Source: Knufia peltigerae (lineage: Eukaryota > Ascomycota > Eurotiomycetes > Chaetothyriales > Trichomeriaceae). From it: a stretch of DNA of 64,000 nucleotides. The position numbers and the translations under genes were made by a program. The stretch is from positions 62,001 to 126,000 of the forward strand of contig JAPDRN010000081.1 in the NCBI GenBank assembly GCA_030247855.1, in the 5' to 3' direction. This document shows, in pieces, positions 11,310 through 22,802 of the stretch; positions within the stretch are counted from its first letter, which is position 1, and the number at the start of each line of letters is the position of its first letter. The notes beneath the pieces are model-generated. The model was not told where the DNA came from. It worked only from the letters and a program-made list of their open reading frames with translations, and ran no database searches.

Positions 11310-13989
11310 CTACCAATTTTTGCTACTCTTCAGTAGGCCTAGTATTACATTCAAAAAACTTCTGGCAAGACCAAATGCTCGCATTCGTCTCAACATTTGA
11401 GAAATCTGATACAGCAACTGTCGGCGGCTTTCAAATCCCCACAGGTCAGGTATCTCATGGATCCCGACGGCGGCCGGCGTCTTATTCTGGATCCAGTCAT
11501 CAATCAGAGCGTCTATTTCGCGGTCGTCGCCTTGAATACGATCAATTTGTAGATGTCTCGTCTCGCCTGCAATACTCTCGCCAGGCAAAATGTCAATCAG
11601 AGACCATATAGTAAGTCCAGCGTGGAAAACGCTGTATGGTTCGTAATGCAAATTGCACGGAAACGTTCGTACTGCCGTAAGTATCTGAGCACATTGATAC
11701 ATTACCCGTCTGGCTCGGCTAGGATCGTCGAGGGTCCAGGCTCGAAGCTTTCCTCGTGCCTGGGCCGAAGTCTCTTCGCACAAAAGTGAGTAGAGCCAGG
11801 TAGGCATTAGGCCCATTCCGAAAACCATGGCCGTACGTGTAAGCAGGGTCCTATGCATCAGAATGGCAAGTTCTGATGGACCCTTGAACATACTCTGGAT
11901 GCTCAGAGGTTCTAGTTGAGACTCAAGAGTTGAAAGAAGGTTAGAGCGGCTCTTCTCGAAGTCGACTGTACCTTGCGTAAGGCTCGAGATGGGGCTGCCG
12001 CATAGCTGTGAGATGCTGTACAGATCTCGAACCAGGTGAAAGGCGATTATCAATTTGTGATGCCGATCTGTAGGCTCATCGTCGACATCCAGGTTAGCAT
12101 GGGGAGTCTTGATGTCCAGTAGAACCTTATGCAGGGACGGTCCTTGGGGAAAGCTTGCACTCCAAGGCGTTAGTGCAGCGCAGGCTTGAGGAGAGCTTGC
12201 GGTCCAATGATCGATAGAGCAGGGAAGATTTAGTTGTACGTCGGCTAATGACAGGCAAGGCGCAGTATTGTGCATATGCCCACCGGTCATATCAAACTCC
12301 TGTTCTTCACATTAACTATGATAGCGCGTCAAGATAGGAGAGAAACGAACAAAGACTGCCCATGCGAGACGTGTGCGTGCCTCCTGCGCCGCCCAGCTAC
12401 GCCATCGCTCTTCCAGTGGCTTTTGCAGGTTGTCGAACCAAGGCTGATTAGCGAAAAGACCCATGTACTTACACTGGCTGACCAGGAAGCTTCGTTGAGA
12501 TCTGCTGAATTCGAAAAGCCGCTTATTGCCACTAGCCACACCATGAATACACTGCAGCAGCTGAGACTTGACATAAACCTCTGTCCTGAGAAAGACCGGG
12601 TCTGATTCTCCCTGTGACAATTAGCTAGAATTTGGGTAATTTTCGGTCAGCTTACCATAAATATCAGGAGACGTCGAAGGTACTCCGACAACAAATTAGC
12701 AAAGGCGTTTGCACCTCTCAGTCCAGTGTAACAGAGACCAATGCACGCCATGGCCAAGGTTACAATCAGGTCCTCAGAAGGATTAAATGTTGGGCGATGA
12801 ATGAATGATATAGTCTGTCATTTGTATTAGCGTCGCTTGAACTCTTGTCACATACACTTTCTCGCGCAGTCTTTCGCAGAAGGTGATCTGTGGCCGAGAA
12901 TTGGCTCACCTTATCAAAATGAGCAAAATACATATCAATGCACTGGTCGATGTGTCGACTTTCGAGAAAATTCGCAAGGGATGTAGGCTTCCACAAGGTT
13001 TGCTTTGTGGGGAGACTGAGTACTTCGATCATAGATTCTCTCGCATTTGAATCAATGGGACGAATTTGGTAGAAATTTGCCGACTTTTGATTACTCAGTT
13101 CCGGTTCACCAAGAACAGGAAAGCCGGAAGATTGAGCTGATTCTTCCAGCCAAGCTATTGGCCATACCTCTCGCAGGCCGGGACTATTCAAGTCGGTAGA
13201 AGGGTGTGAGGCCGGTACTGGTGTCTGACAGCCTTCCGAGTCTACATTCGCGTACTGAAGTTTGGCTCGAATTGGGCTGGGATCATGTAGCTGTGGAGTA
13301 TAGAAATCAGTCACAGCGCCAGGTAGTTCCTCATCATTGATGCTGAATATCCAATCGAAATCGACAAGAGGAATTTGATTAGAAGGATCGATGACCGAGT
13401 CTGAGGTTCCTATGAGAGCATCATCAATACTCCTAGTCCAGTCAAGGCCGTGAAGGTCGTGTGCCGACGAAAGCGAATTGGTCTGTCCGTCATCCCAGCC
13501 TAAAGAATTTGACGTATCCGGGACGCGTGTCTCTGGCTGTGCTTCGAGGAGTACATCTGGCTCTAACAGATGTGTGCTCACAGGTTCTTCCGTATCAATA
13601 GAATCTTGTTGAGCTGAATCTGTAGCTCTGATGCAGTTGCTCGGCGACTTCGAGTATTGCGGCCTGTCATAGAAGCATTGTACTTTCCGTTGTACGCATC
13701 GGGAGCAAGACGGCACTTCTTTCTCACACTTCAGTTTCGACCTGGAATTGTTAATCATTGCTCACCATAACAAGTGAATGTCAACGTAGCCAGGGGTGTG
13801 GTTTACTCACGATGAACACGGTATGCACACGTTCCTCCGCCGCTTCGAAACCCATCTTGGTTTTTCGTGAGTCCGCTGATGTCTGACTAAGGAGTCTCTG
13901 CTTTTGGTTTTAGAACTGAGCCAGCCCTAATCTTGGGACAGTCAGACTCACTTTCTGCCAAACATTTTTGAACAAATGGGACATTTCAT
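11310..13989 (-). CDS. C2H2 + Zn(II)2Cys6 hybrid transcription factor
   Basis: The start is ATG 13989, found by reading the minus strand above the longest frame. Exon 1 encodes MKCPICSKMFGRK, and splicing (GTGAGT...GCAG) completes a C2H2 finger (12 residues between the second Cys and the first His, then HQRTH). The exon ends in the first half of a Zn(II)2Cys6 cluster, CIPCS, which the next exon completes as SSKLKC...CSRC...C. An acidic/Ser-rich linker follows, then helical segments of a fungal middle homology region (exons near 12766-13758, 12312-12620, 11310-12290), with stop at 11310-11312. Only one C2H2 finger is seen, against two in the factor at 554. The last exon is long and regular, so the gene looks intact. 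Probable targets are the adjacent monooxygenase or the divergently placed MFS transporter. Confidence 0.8.
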
Positions 13990-15215
13990 GATATTTCTGA
14001 CCCAAATCAGTGAAGCTGAAGCTAAATTTAGGAATTAAAATTCAATGTATGGCGGTACTTACTGACGGCTGTGCTGGTCCTGCTGAGGCCGCTCACCATT
14101 GATATCAGCACAAGCCATATCTAGTTCCATAGCTGCAACACGGTCAAGAAAAATAATGGTAATCTGCATCAAAGACAATAACATCCCTACCCCGATCAAC
14201 AGATTTAACAGAGTCCGGGGCCAGGCGATTGCCAAGCCTAGTACTAGCACGTGGATTGCGGGGAAGAGGATGATTACTTCATACTACGCATATCTATCTA
14301 CCTGCTACTCAGCCATTTGGTCTTCGCTCCAGTGCATACAATAGGCAGAAATCTAGGCCTCAAAGTATCGAGTCGTTACGATTCTACTATGTTGCTGAAG
14401 GATACCATCAAAATTCGCTGAACGCATTTCAGCCTGGTTTTGAGCACCGTAACTACACCCCGCATTCACCATTCAATCGTACTACTGTAGACGTTCTGCG
14501 GGTGTGGAGTCGTCCACACTTTTCGGCCGAAGATTGTGAAGCGAAAAAGTTCGCGCTCCATATGAACAACCCAAAAGAGCGCCACAAAGTTCAAGCTGTA
14601 TGTTTCCCTGATCAGATGGTGATCTAGATCTACCGATAAGCACTAGTATCTTCGGAGCTGTGTCACTGGTCTTTGCTCCCATGTTTGGGCGTGATTGCAG
14701 CAACAATCCAGTGGCTTGAGGAGTCTTTGTGCAAGCAGATAAACTGATGGGGCACGTATTTCAATGATTCCATTGGTGTGTTCAACTGGGCCGCTGTCCC
14801 AGCTCATTACAATTTGCCATGGTGGCCATCAGTTAGCAAATGAAGTATTCCCCCGATTTTTCCGCGCATTGTGTCCCCGCCACCGCCGTACCGCTCCCAT
14901 GAGGAGGTTGATGTCTGTGGTGATTCTTCTCATATTGTGATATTGGGCTTTACACCTGCCATGTCCACCCGAGTTTTCCGGTCTCGTTACCAATTATCCA
15001 GCTCACCAGGAACTTAGACCGCTCTAGCAACAGTGGATCAACTTCTCCGGAGTCGAGACTCTGGGGGTGACGAAAAGCACAAGAGGCTGCTTGTATATAA
15101 TGTCAGGGCCCAAACCGAGGCTGGCCAAACCAGCACTCATTCTTAGGCCCCTCTGCTGCAAGCCTCCCTCCAGTTCACTACGCACTTTGTTGCTCCTTGT
15201 TTCTCACAACCTAAA
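13990..15215. other. large divergent intergenic region
   Basis: 1.2 kb separates the minus-strand hybrid regulator from the plus-strand MFS gene. It holds a clear TATA-like box at 15093 and pyrimidine-rich stretches just before the MFS start (about 15150-15210). Small open frames on both strands at 14059-14344 and 14482-14706 have no recognisable domain and are not called as genes. Confidence 0.5.
15093..15099 (+). promoter_or_regulatory. TATA-like box for the MFS gene
   Basis: TATATAA lies about 117 bp upstream of ATG 15216 and is followed by a C/T-rich leader, a common fungal core promoter layout. Confidence 0.5.
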
Positions 15216-17208
15216 ATGAAATTCAGAACTCTCCATGAGCTCGGCCACGATGAGCGTGAGGTCACTCTCATTGATAACCCGGAGACTGTTGGGGAGCATC
15301 ATCCCCATCTCCGTGGCACCAATGTTGTCCTTGTCCCTCACCCCAGTAGCGATGTCAACGACCCTCTTCGCATGCCGTCCTGGAAGAAGTGGGCAGCCTT
15401 TATTAATGTCTGCATTCTTACATTCATGACTACGGCCTGGGTTGGAGGTATCACCCCATCGCTCTTCGTCTTGAGCGTTGAGTTCAAGGTTGATGTGTCG
15501 CGTGCTACGGGACTCCTCACATGGCCAGTTCTAGCCGCAGGTATATGTGTAAGCTACACACCTTTTCCTTCCAACTTTTGTCCTTAATCAGACCAGAAGT
15601 GCTGACAGTATATGCTTCACTAGAATTTCTTTTGGACTCCGACATCCGAGTACCTTGGCAGAAGACCGGTATTCCTGGTCGCATCAGTCCTCTTGTTCGC
15701 CTGCGAGATATGGGCGGCGACTTCGCCAAATCTGGATAATCTTCTCGCAAGCCGAGTGATTGGGGCTTTTGCAGGATCCTGTACCGAATCTATGGGTGCA
15801 TTGATAGTCAATGTTTGTTACCGCAGTCTTCTGATGCATCCGTGATGGAGCGACTAACCTCTCAGGATATCTTTTACCTACATGAACGAGGCGCTAAGAT
15901 GGGTGTTTACTTGCTCTTCATCACTTCCGGCAACTCTTTGGGCCCGTTAGTAGCGGGTTTCATCACTGAGGGTAAGGAGAGATCGCCATCCTAGGCTTGG
16001 AATGTCCCACATTGACACGAACATTGTGCAGGAATTGGGTGGCGTTGGGTCTCGTGGATTTGTGCCATCATCTCCGGTATCAACTGCGTTGGCATCTTCT
16101 TCCTCTTTCCAGAGACTCGCTGGCATCGCAACATTGACGCATCCGCCACGCTTGGGGTAGGAACTCTGCACGAGAGCGTCGAGGACAAGTCGATAACTGA
16201 GGATACCGTCGAACATGTTACATCGATTTCAGATGCTACAGTTGGTGTTAAGACGACCTACATGCAGGAACTGAATCCATGGTCTGGAACCACACAAATC
16301 GGCTATGTAAATCACTTGATCAGACCTTGGCCGCTATTGGCCTACCCTGCTATCGCCCTGGGCGCCCTTGCTTGTATGTCGTCTCCCCATTGCCACTCTT
16401 CAAGATGACAAATAACTAATTTCTATTCTATGATAGACTCGACAAGCCTGGCATGGCTGGTTGGAGCTGGCTCGTTAAGCTCCTTCGTCTTCTCTATCCC
16501 GCCTTATAGTTTTGGGCCTGGCGTAAGTGGTCTAATCAACGTACCAGGCGTTCGTGAGTCAAACCTCCCCTTGAAAATTTGTGGATACCCAAGAATGATC
16601 CCGAAGTCCTTGGTCACTGATCTGCCTTCTTTACGAACAGTTGGAATCCTTTTCGGTGCTTTCATTGGTGGCAAATGTACAGACTGGGTTGCGCGAAGAG
16701 CGGCTCGCCGTAACCATGGAAAATTCACTCCCGAGTCAAGATTAGTACTCCTGGTCGTTCCTTTTGTCGTAGGTCCATGCGGTCTACTGATGTTCGGGAT
16801 TGGCGCTCAAAAACGTCTGCACTGGATTGTTCTCTTTATCGGGTACGGTATGATCAACGTTCTACCTGCCACTGCGAGTATTGCCATGACCTATGTCATG
16901 GACTCTTACTTCGAGATTGCTGCTGAGGGTCTCCTTGTCGTCAATGGTGTCAAAAACATCGTAGCTTTTGGTTTCAGTTACGGGTTTATCCCTTGGTCTG
17001 CCAAAGTTGGGTATACAGTTGTAAGTACAGTTCTATTAGGTGGAGACAGCACTTTAATTGCTCCTTAACTAACATTCACACTATCTAGGTACTTGGAACA
17101 ATGTCTGGTATCTTGATGTTTGTGCTGATGTTGTATATTCCGATCTACATCTGGGGTGCAAAGATTCGGAGATATACCACTTCGAAGATGAAGATTGTCC
17201 TGATTTAG
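15216..17208 (+). CDS. MFS transporter, DHA1-like drug/organic anion type
   Basis: Starts at ATG 15216 and splices over six or seven short introns (for example GTAAGC...CTAG at about 15551-15625) to the stop TAG at 17206-17208. A hydrophilic N-terminus of about 60 residues is followed by twelve predicted membrane spans. Characteristic pieces are SEYLGRRPVFL after the second span (the GRR loop), RVIGAFAGSCTESMG, FPETRWHR at the end of the first half, and a long cytosolic loop before the second six spans. The sequence is typical of DHA1 proteins exporting small organic compounds rather than the sugar-porter family. It is divergent from the hybrid regulator at 11310-13989 and could move a phenolic or its product. 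Direction and substrate are not visible in the sequence. Confidence 0.85.
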
Positions 17209-17695
17209 GACTAGTGAGGAAGTTGAATCCGCTTTTTCATAGAAGCGTATTCAGCTAGGGCGGCTATATACGAAGTTGTGGACCCGTCATTCCCAACCCT
17301 AGATGTGGGCATTGCAGTCTTGCCACCGTTAAAGCTCACGATCTCATGACATTAAACGTGTTGCAACAACGAAGTGGTTGACAGTTGGGGCCCCAATATG
17401 ATGAATTGTCGAGTCTGACTTCGCGATTATCTGGAGTTTCTATTGATTATGATGGCAGTATATCTGTTTGTACAGTGATGTCCTGTCCGTTAGTTAAGAA
17501 CATTGAAAACAAGGAAATATGTCACTCCACCGATTGGCATATCCTCATCATTGACAACAGCAGTGATTCTGAATATCATGGTCATTCGGTATTCACTTGT
17601 CACGATAAGGTATTGGTGGCTCATGGGACAAGCAGCCATAACCTCGAGCATACTCCTTCAGTGCTGCAACATACTTAGACTCTGAGAACTTATTG
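17209..17695. other. intergenic between convergent genes
   Basis: A 487 bp gap between the MFS gene and the convergent dehydrogenase-like gene. Only short motif-free frames are present. Confidence 0.5.
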
Positions 17696-18715
17696 CTAAG
17701 TCTGTTTACGCTCGATAACGTCCAACACTGTTGCACTGGCTTGCTTGACCGTTTCTTCATCGGCAGGCGCGACGCTTTCATCCCATAAGACTTGTTGAGC
17801 AATGCCCTGCCAGATCATTGGAACTGTTCCGGGGATCACCTGCCAGCCTGTAGCCTCGGCAAACTCGTAGAAGGACGTCCGGATTCGTGGGAAATAGCAC
17901 ATTTCCAAGACAATACCCTTCTGGGATGTAGAATCCGACATCAAAGTCTGCGATATCTTTTGTGAGAGCTGTTCTTCCGGCGTTGCTGGAGCGTAGTCGG
18001 GTACAGTTCCGACAATAAAATAAGGCTTCGGTAGTCGCTGTGCTTGCTCACACGTATCGACGTGGATAATTGTCGCTGTCCAACCGACTACCTGAGAGAA
18101 GGTCTCGACGATGGCGTCAACTTCGGATTTGAACCTGTTGACCATATAGATGGTCCCCACGCCCATGAATCTGTGAAGGGCGTACAAGGCAGAGCGGCCA
18201 GCACCTCCTCCCCCGACAACCAATGCTGGCCGTGACTGAGCTGCAAGAAGCTGTTCTGGCGACGCGTGGTGGGCGAATGCCTCGCGGATGCCGACGCAGT
18301 CAGTGTTGGTCCCGATGAATCGACGCTGTCCTTCAGACGAGATACGGATGAAGACTGTGTTGATGGCACCAATCTCGCGCCCTTCTGGAGTCAAATCGTC
18401 CGTTTGCGCCGTGAATGTGACTTTGTGAGGCATCGTCACTGCGCTGCCAACGCAGTTGTCCTGTGACAACACAGATACTAAGTCCTCCTGATTGGTCGAT
18501 TCGAGAAGCTGGTATGTCCATGGCAGGCCACGCAATTTGAACAGCGTATTATGCAAAAGAGGAGCAAGCGACTGCGCTATAGGATACCCGAGCAGATAGG
18601 TCCTGCATGCTGTAGACGACGGGATCGTCTTCCTAAGCGACGAGCCGTAACGGAAGGAGTCCTTGAGCGTAGAAGCCAGAGAAGGTACCGGCATAGAGAC
18701 CTTATTGTCTGCCAT
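17696..18715 (-). CDS. Quinate/shikimate dehydrogenase-like enzyme (copy 1)
   Basis: An intronless frame of 339 residues from ATG 18715; an upstream in-frame extension has no better ATG context. The N-terminal substrate domain has LLGYPIAQSLAPLLHN (residues 41-56), a VTMPHK motif with catalytic Lys98, and GTNTD with Asp139. The nucleotide fold is GGGGAGRS (168-175), followed by VNRFK. The usual SxS carboxylate-binding motif reads S49-L-A51, as in quinate dehydrogenases, and the tail has GTVPDYAP, a QutB/QA-3-like hallmark. It should oxidise quinate or shikimate (or a relative) with a pyridine nucleotide; the missing Asp after NR makes NAD preference less certain than for the copies at 22803 and 55072. 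It stands slightly apart from the permease cluster and has a longer N-terminus (about 35 extra residues). Confidence 0.8.
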   Translation of the reverse strand: MADNKVSMPVPSLASTLKDSFRYGSSLRKTIPSSTACRTYLLGYPIAQSLAPLLHNTLFKLRGLPWTYQLLESTNQEDLVSVLSQDNCVGSAVTMPHKVTFTAQTDDLTPEGREIGAINTVFIRISSEGQRRFIGTNTDCVGIREAFAHHASPEQLLAAQSRPALVVGGGGAGRSALYALHRFMGVGTIYMVNRFKSEVDAIVETFSQVVGWTATIIHVDTCEQAQRLPKPYFIVGTVPDYAPATPEEQLSQKISQTLMSDSTSQKGIVLEMCYFPRIRTSFYEFAEATGWQVIPGTVPMIWQGIAQQVLWDESVAPADEETVKQASATVLDVIERKQT

Positions 18716-19395
18716 GATTACCGTAGAAAGTAGGCGGGATTTTTCAGAAACGTTGTCGCCGTTGTTCTCAATGATTTCTTCTGGTTGCTCGATGAGAACT
18801 ACATGGCCGAGGCTGCTGTGGAGAGACTCCCGCGAGTAAACCCCCAACCCTGTGAAAGGTTTCGCTTAGGAATTTAACCGTCTGTCCACATCTTAGTGCA
18901 GTAGATGCACTCGGAACCAGGCCGAACTTACTATGTCCGATTGAGACACCGTAAATCCTTCAAGTGTACCCAAGCTGACAATAAATGATTTGCACGCTTT
19001 AAGCGCGCCTCGAACCCCCGATCTTCCTGATAGGTAAAAAGAGATGACTTGAGACTCGAGGCTCGAAACACAATGTGCTGGACGAAAGGGTCGCAGCTTC
19101 TCATCAATAAAATGTATGTAAATATAGTAGCTCCTAGACAGGATCCAGAAGGCACGTTGTTCTCCGTAGAACCGAGTATTCCACTCAAGCGTAGCTTCAA
19201 TCCTTGTTACGAAGGAAAAGCTCAAACGATTGTCTCTTCCCATCTCTTTGAATCAAAATCCAACCAAAGTGTGCAAGTGCCACAAGGGAATTCTGTGTAA
19301 TGTCTAACTATCAAGTATGAAGGGGGATACCATGGCCATCACGGGTTGTTTGCCATCGAGTTCAGCAGCCAACTCCGACGCAGACGTTGATGTAC
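18716..19395. other. intergenic
   Basis: 680 bp upstream of dehydrogenase copy 1 and downstream of the permease gene. No coding motif, repeat or qa-type activator site was found. Confidence 0.5.
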
Positions 19396-21127
19396 TCACA
19401 CCTTTCCCTCTGCTCCGTTCCTCTCCAGGTGGGTATGATTGGCCTTGACGACAATCACGTTGTCATTCTGCAGTTGCAATCGCCTCTCGGCAAGAATGCG
19501 GTCTGTCTCCCTTCTCTTTTGCCATGCCCAGCCCTTGACGTTGAACATGATATCCATATCTTCCAGAGCGACACCTTTTGTCTCTGGCAAGAAGAAGAAA
19601 ACAAAGGTGACGCCGATAACGACCGAAGTTCCAAAGAACAAGAAAACGCCATAAGTGATTCCTGTGATCATATAGGGCGTGGAGTAAGCAATCATGAACT
19701 GGCCAAGCCATTGAGTACAAGTCGTGAAGACTAAACAGACCTGGCGCACTTCGATGGGGAAGACCTCGGCCCTGTAAAAAGATTAGATCAAGTAGTTCAG
19801 ACTCACCAAGGCCACTTACGAGAAGATCCAAGGAATACCGTTCCACGAGATAGCATAGAAGACGGAGAAGATATAGATCATGACAATGGCAACGTATGCG
19901 CCGCCATCTCTGGGGGGTGTGTCATTGAACGAGTTCGATAGTTTGGTGTAGCCGCCGAGATAGTACATGGCAACTATGGCACCAGCAGATCCAACCAACA
20001 TGGCAGGACGTCTTCCAAAGCGGTCGACGAGGAAAAGCATGAAGATTGTCGTCATGGTGGCCTTCACAATGCCAAAGATTCCTGTGGCCAGGAGGCCGAC
20101 GTCCGTTCCTGTGAAGCCGATTGACTTGAAGATGGTGGGTGAATAGTAGTTGAGCGCATTGATACCGCTCAGATTTTGTAGCATCATCAGCGCCATTGCG
20201 ATGAGAAGGCGTGTGCGAACGTTGGTATTGTAAATTTCCTTGAGTTTCCCGAGCAGGCTAGTTGCACTCTCGGCGTTCTCAGCCTCGATCTGCGCACGAA
20301 TGGCATGAAGTTCCCAGGCAAGGTATTCGTGCTCTTCGGGGAGTTGGCGTAGAGAGGCCAAAATGCGTTGCGCCTGAGGAAATTCCCCTTTCTTCGCGAG
20401 CCATCGGGGTGATTCGGGCTGCAGAGCCATCAAAACGACAAGGAGTGTGCCTGGAACGAATTGGAGAGCAAACGGAATGCGCCATTGGGCATCATCCGTA
20501 CCAGAGATGTTCTCACTGACGCCGTAGTTGACCCAGAAGCCTATAATCTGGCTCAATTGCAGGACAATTTCAAAAATGCCAATCAAACGACCTCTGATGG
20601 CGGGCGGAGAACACTCGGAAATATAGACGGGGACGATCAAAGACGAGGCTCCCACAGCAAGACCTGCGCACAGTGTGAGTTCTCGGGGGTGCCCTATCTC
20701 GACAGGTAAGAAAAGTTGAGGTCTTACCCGTAAATACACGGCCCGCATAGATCAAGCCAAGTTGACCGGTACTCGCAATTTGCAAGACAGCACCAACGTC
20801 GAAGAGAGCGCCACAAAGCATCAAAGTCTTCTTTAAGCCGAGGCGCTCGCTGATAATGTAGCAAAATATAGCCCCGAAAAAGCAGCCAGCTTGGAAGGTG
20901 CTGACAATATGGGCGGAGAGAGCAGATCTTTCCTCCGAGCTAGCATGAGCTAATCCAAACCTCTGTCGAAAGGATGGGAGAGACAATGAACCTCCTATGA
21001 ATGAGGAATCATAGCCAAACATCGCCGAGCCCATCGCAGCAGATGTTGCCAATGCATATACCCTCCAATTGTAGACCTGAGTAGGAGCAGGGTTGGAGGA
21101 GAGATCTTTGGGAGCAAGGACACCCAT
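19396..21127 (-). CDS. qutD-like: QutD-like quinate permease (MFS sugar porter)
   Basis: Three exons (20728-21127, 19820-20663, 19396-19771) give 539 residues from ATG 21127. The N-terminus has YNWRVYALA...FGYDSSFIGGSLSL, close to the start of fungal quinate permeases (QutD/QA-Y). Sugar-porter signatures follow: PESPRWL after span 6, QNLSGINALNYYSP in span 7, DRFGRRP in the central loop, and PETKGVALEDMD after span 12. The protein should be an H+ symporter importing quinate or a similar polyol acid across the plasma membrane. It lies divergent from the SnoaL-like gene at 21482 and next to the quinate dehydrogenase, dehydratase and qut regulators, which supports the substrate. Subfamily assignment is by motif, not by phylogeny. 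Confidence 0.85.
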
Positions 21128-21364
21128 GATGCTTGTGCACTGGATAGAGAATTGAAAGAGTGGGTGGTCTTAGACAGAGGCGTGGTCTCGTCGAGGTTGG
21201 GTTGGAAAGATTTTGAAGCGAGGAAGAGGTCGAGCGATCCATACTAAATGGGTGTCCGATGGCCTCGTGGTCTTTAATGCGGATATCTCCTCCACGCGGA
21301 GTCCTCCCACCACACTAGCACTGCTACCCCATAGTGTTTCCCTTTTCCCGGTTAGACCTTAGCC

Positions 21365-21376
21365 GTTCACGTGAAC
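21365..21376. promoter_or_regulatory. 12-bp perfect palindrome with E-box core
   Basis: GTTCACGTGAAC reads identically on both strands and contains CACGTG, a bHLH-type core. It lies in the divergent promoter between the permease (start 21127) and the SnoaL-like gene (start 21482), about 106 bp upstream of the latter. The binding protein is unknown. Confidence 0.35.
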
Positions 21377-21418
21377 GACCTTGTTGTAGAACCTCCACCC
21401 CGACAGCTTGCGAGCCGG

Positions 21419-21425
21419 TATATAA
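21419..21425 (+). promoter_or_regulatory. TATA-like box for the SnoaL-like gene
   Basis: TATATAA about 57-63 bp upstream of ATG 21482, in the divergent promoter shared with the permease. Confidence 0.45.
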
Positions 21426-21481
21426 CAAGCTAATGGGACATTGGCTTGAGAAGGTCCGGATACCAATCGCTATCGTATAAT

Positions 21482-22322
21482 ATGCCTGATTTGCACACTC
21501 TACCCGCGGGTTCTAGGCCGGAGAAGGCTGTGCGCAATAACGGACCGGATAATCTTGTCCTTGAGCGTTATAGGCTCAGAGAGCTGGCGGAAGGATGGCC
21601 TTCGTATCGGCAAGTGCCCGTATCCTGCTCATCTTTAACCTAATCTGACCAATGGGAATACAGCGATGCTTGCGAATGGGAGAATTTAAAATCTATCTTC
21701 CACCCAGATGCATATATCTACACCACTTGGACGGGTAAGACGCACTATCTTGACTTCATTGCGGCATCTCAGAAAGGAATGGACAATGGTGCCTTCATCA
21801 TGCATCGTTGCCATGGAACCAGCACCGATGTCAATATGGAAGCCACTCGGGCCGTGACGAAAATGAAAGCCACCATCACTCAGAGATTTTTCTTCGATGA
21901 CGGCGAGGCAGATGCCGAGAGCGACTGTCGATTTTGCTTCTTCTGGTTGAAGACCGAGAGTGGCGAATGGAAAGCACGATATGTGAGGCACTGGTACGAG
22001 AAAGTAAGGGCCCATCTTTTTGTCGTTCCAATTCTACTCCTCGGCATAATGGCTTACGATTCAGGACAAATTGATTCCCGTCAACCCCAACAAGATCCCC
22101 TCGCTAGACGAGGAAGCTCTTCGAAAGTTCCCCAGCGGATACCGATACCTGGCTTACTGCCAAGAAAAAACGATGGGTGTCAAAGTTTTGCTGGACATGC
22201 CAGGACACAGACGCGAGCAGAGCGACTTACCTGGAAGTTTCAAGAAATGTGGAGATAAACATGACCTGCTGTATTGGCAATGCAAAAAGTGGGTTGAGGG
22301 TGCGGAAGATCTAGAGTTCTAA
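21482..22322 (+). CDS. SnoaL-like (NTF2-fold) fungal protein, quinate cluster
   Basis: Exons 21482-21609, 21664-22003 and 22065-22322 give 241 residues. The first intron appears to use a GC donor (CG|GCAAGT...CAG), because this joins the family sequence EGWPSYRDACEWEN in frame; a GT donor a few bases upstream would delete two residues. Motifs: LRELAEGWP, then FHPDAYIYTTWTG, MHRCHGTSTDVN, RARYVRHWYEK-like strands, and a Cys-containing tail (CQEKTMGVK). The family is widespread in fungi, with the NTF2 cone fold of small dehydratases or isomerases; its reaction is not established. Its place between permease and quinate dehydrogenase suggests it acts on a ring intermediate such as dehydroquinate or dehydroshikimate (inference). 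Confidence 0.75.
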
Positions 22323-22802
22323 ACACAGTCTCATATAGTACCTCCAAATGACTGCAAGGTTCGCGGGTTGAGGGACGAAGGGAACGTGGTCTATAGTGAT
22401 AAAAGTGATAAACCGAGAGAAGACTTAGTCTGACCAGATACCTTAGAGTATGACAATATCAAAGCTAAGGGGATAGACCTGAGCACCCCTATCAATTACT
22501 ATTTGGCCGCATTCTCACCTCTTTCTGGGCTGGCGTTGAAGAAAGATATACCTTCCTCCTAGGAAAAGAATGCCCATCGGAGCGGATGCACTTGGCTGGG
22601 CTTGGGCCTCATACTCGGGGCACGGATAAATGCCTAACCGACCACTGAAAGGTGAAAAGCAACCTCGATTTCTGAAGATGTGACGTGGTGGTATGACCTG
22701 TTCGCTGCCCAAGGCAAGGAAATTGTGTCCAGTTATTGAACAATTGTACCACCGGCTAGGATTCTAGACTTTCTCACTACTTTTCGCGAACATTTCTAAG
22801 CC
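22323..22802. other. intergenic, promoter of quinate dehydrogenase
   Basis: 480 bp between the SnoaL-like stop and the quinate dehydrogenase start. It holds the qa-type activator-site candidate at 22624 and no coding motif. Confidence 0.5.
22624..22639 (+). promoter_or_regulatory. Candidate QutA/QA-1F activator site
   Basis: GGATAAATGCCTAACC matches the Neurospora qa activator consensus GGRTAARYRYTTATCC at 14 of 16 positions, with a perfect left half. It lies 164 bp upstream of the quinate dehydrogenase start at 22803, a typical distance for such a site. The consensus is from memory of the qa system; the match was counted by eye. Confidence 0.45.

Noticed and set aside
14059..14344. Small open frames between the second hybrid regulator and the MFS gene
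   Set aside because: Hydrophobic but short, on both strands, with no motif or convincing start context.
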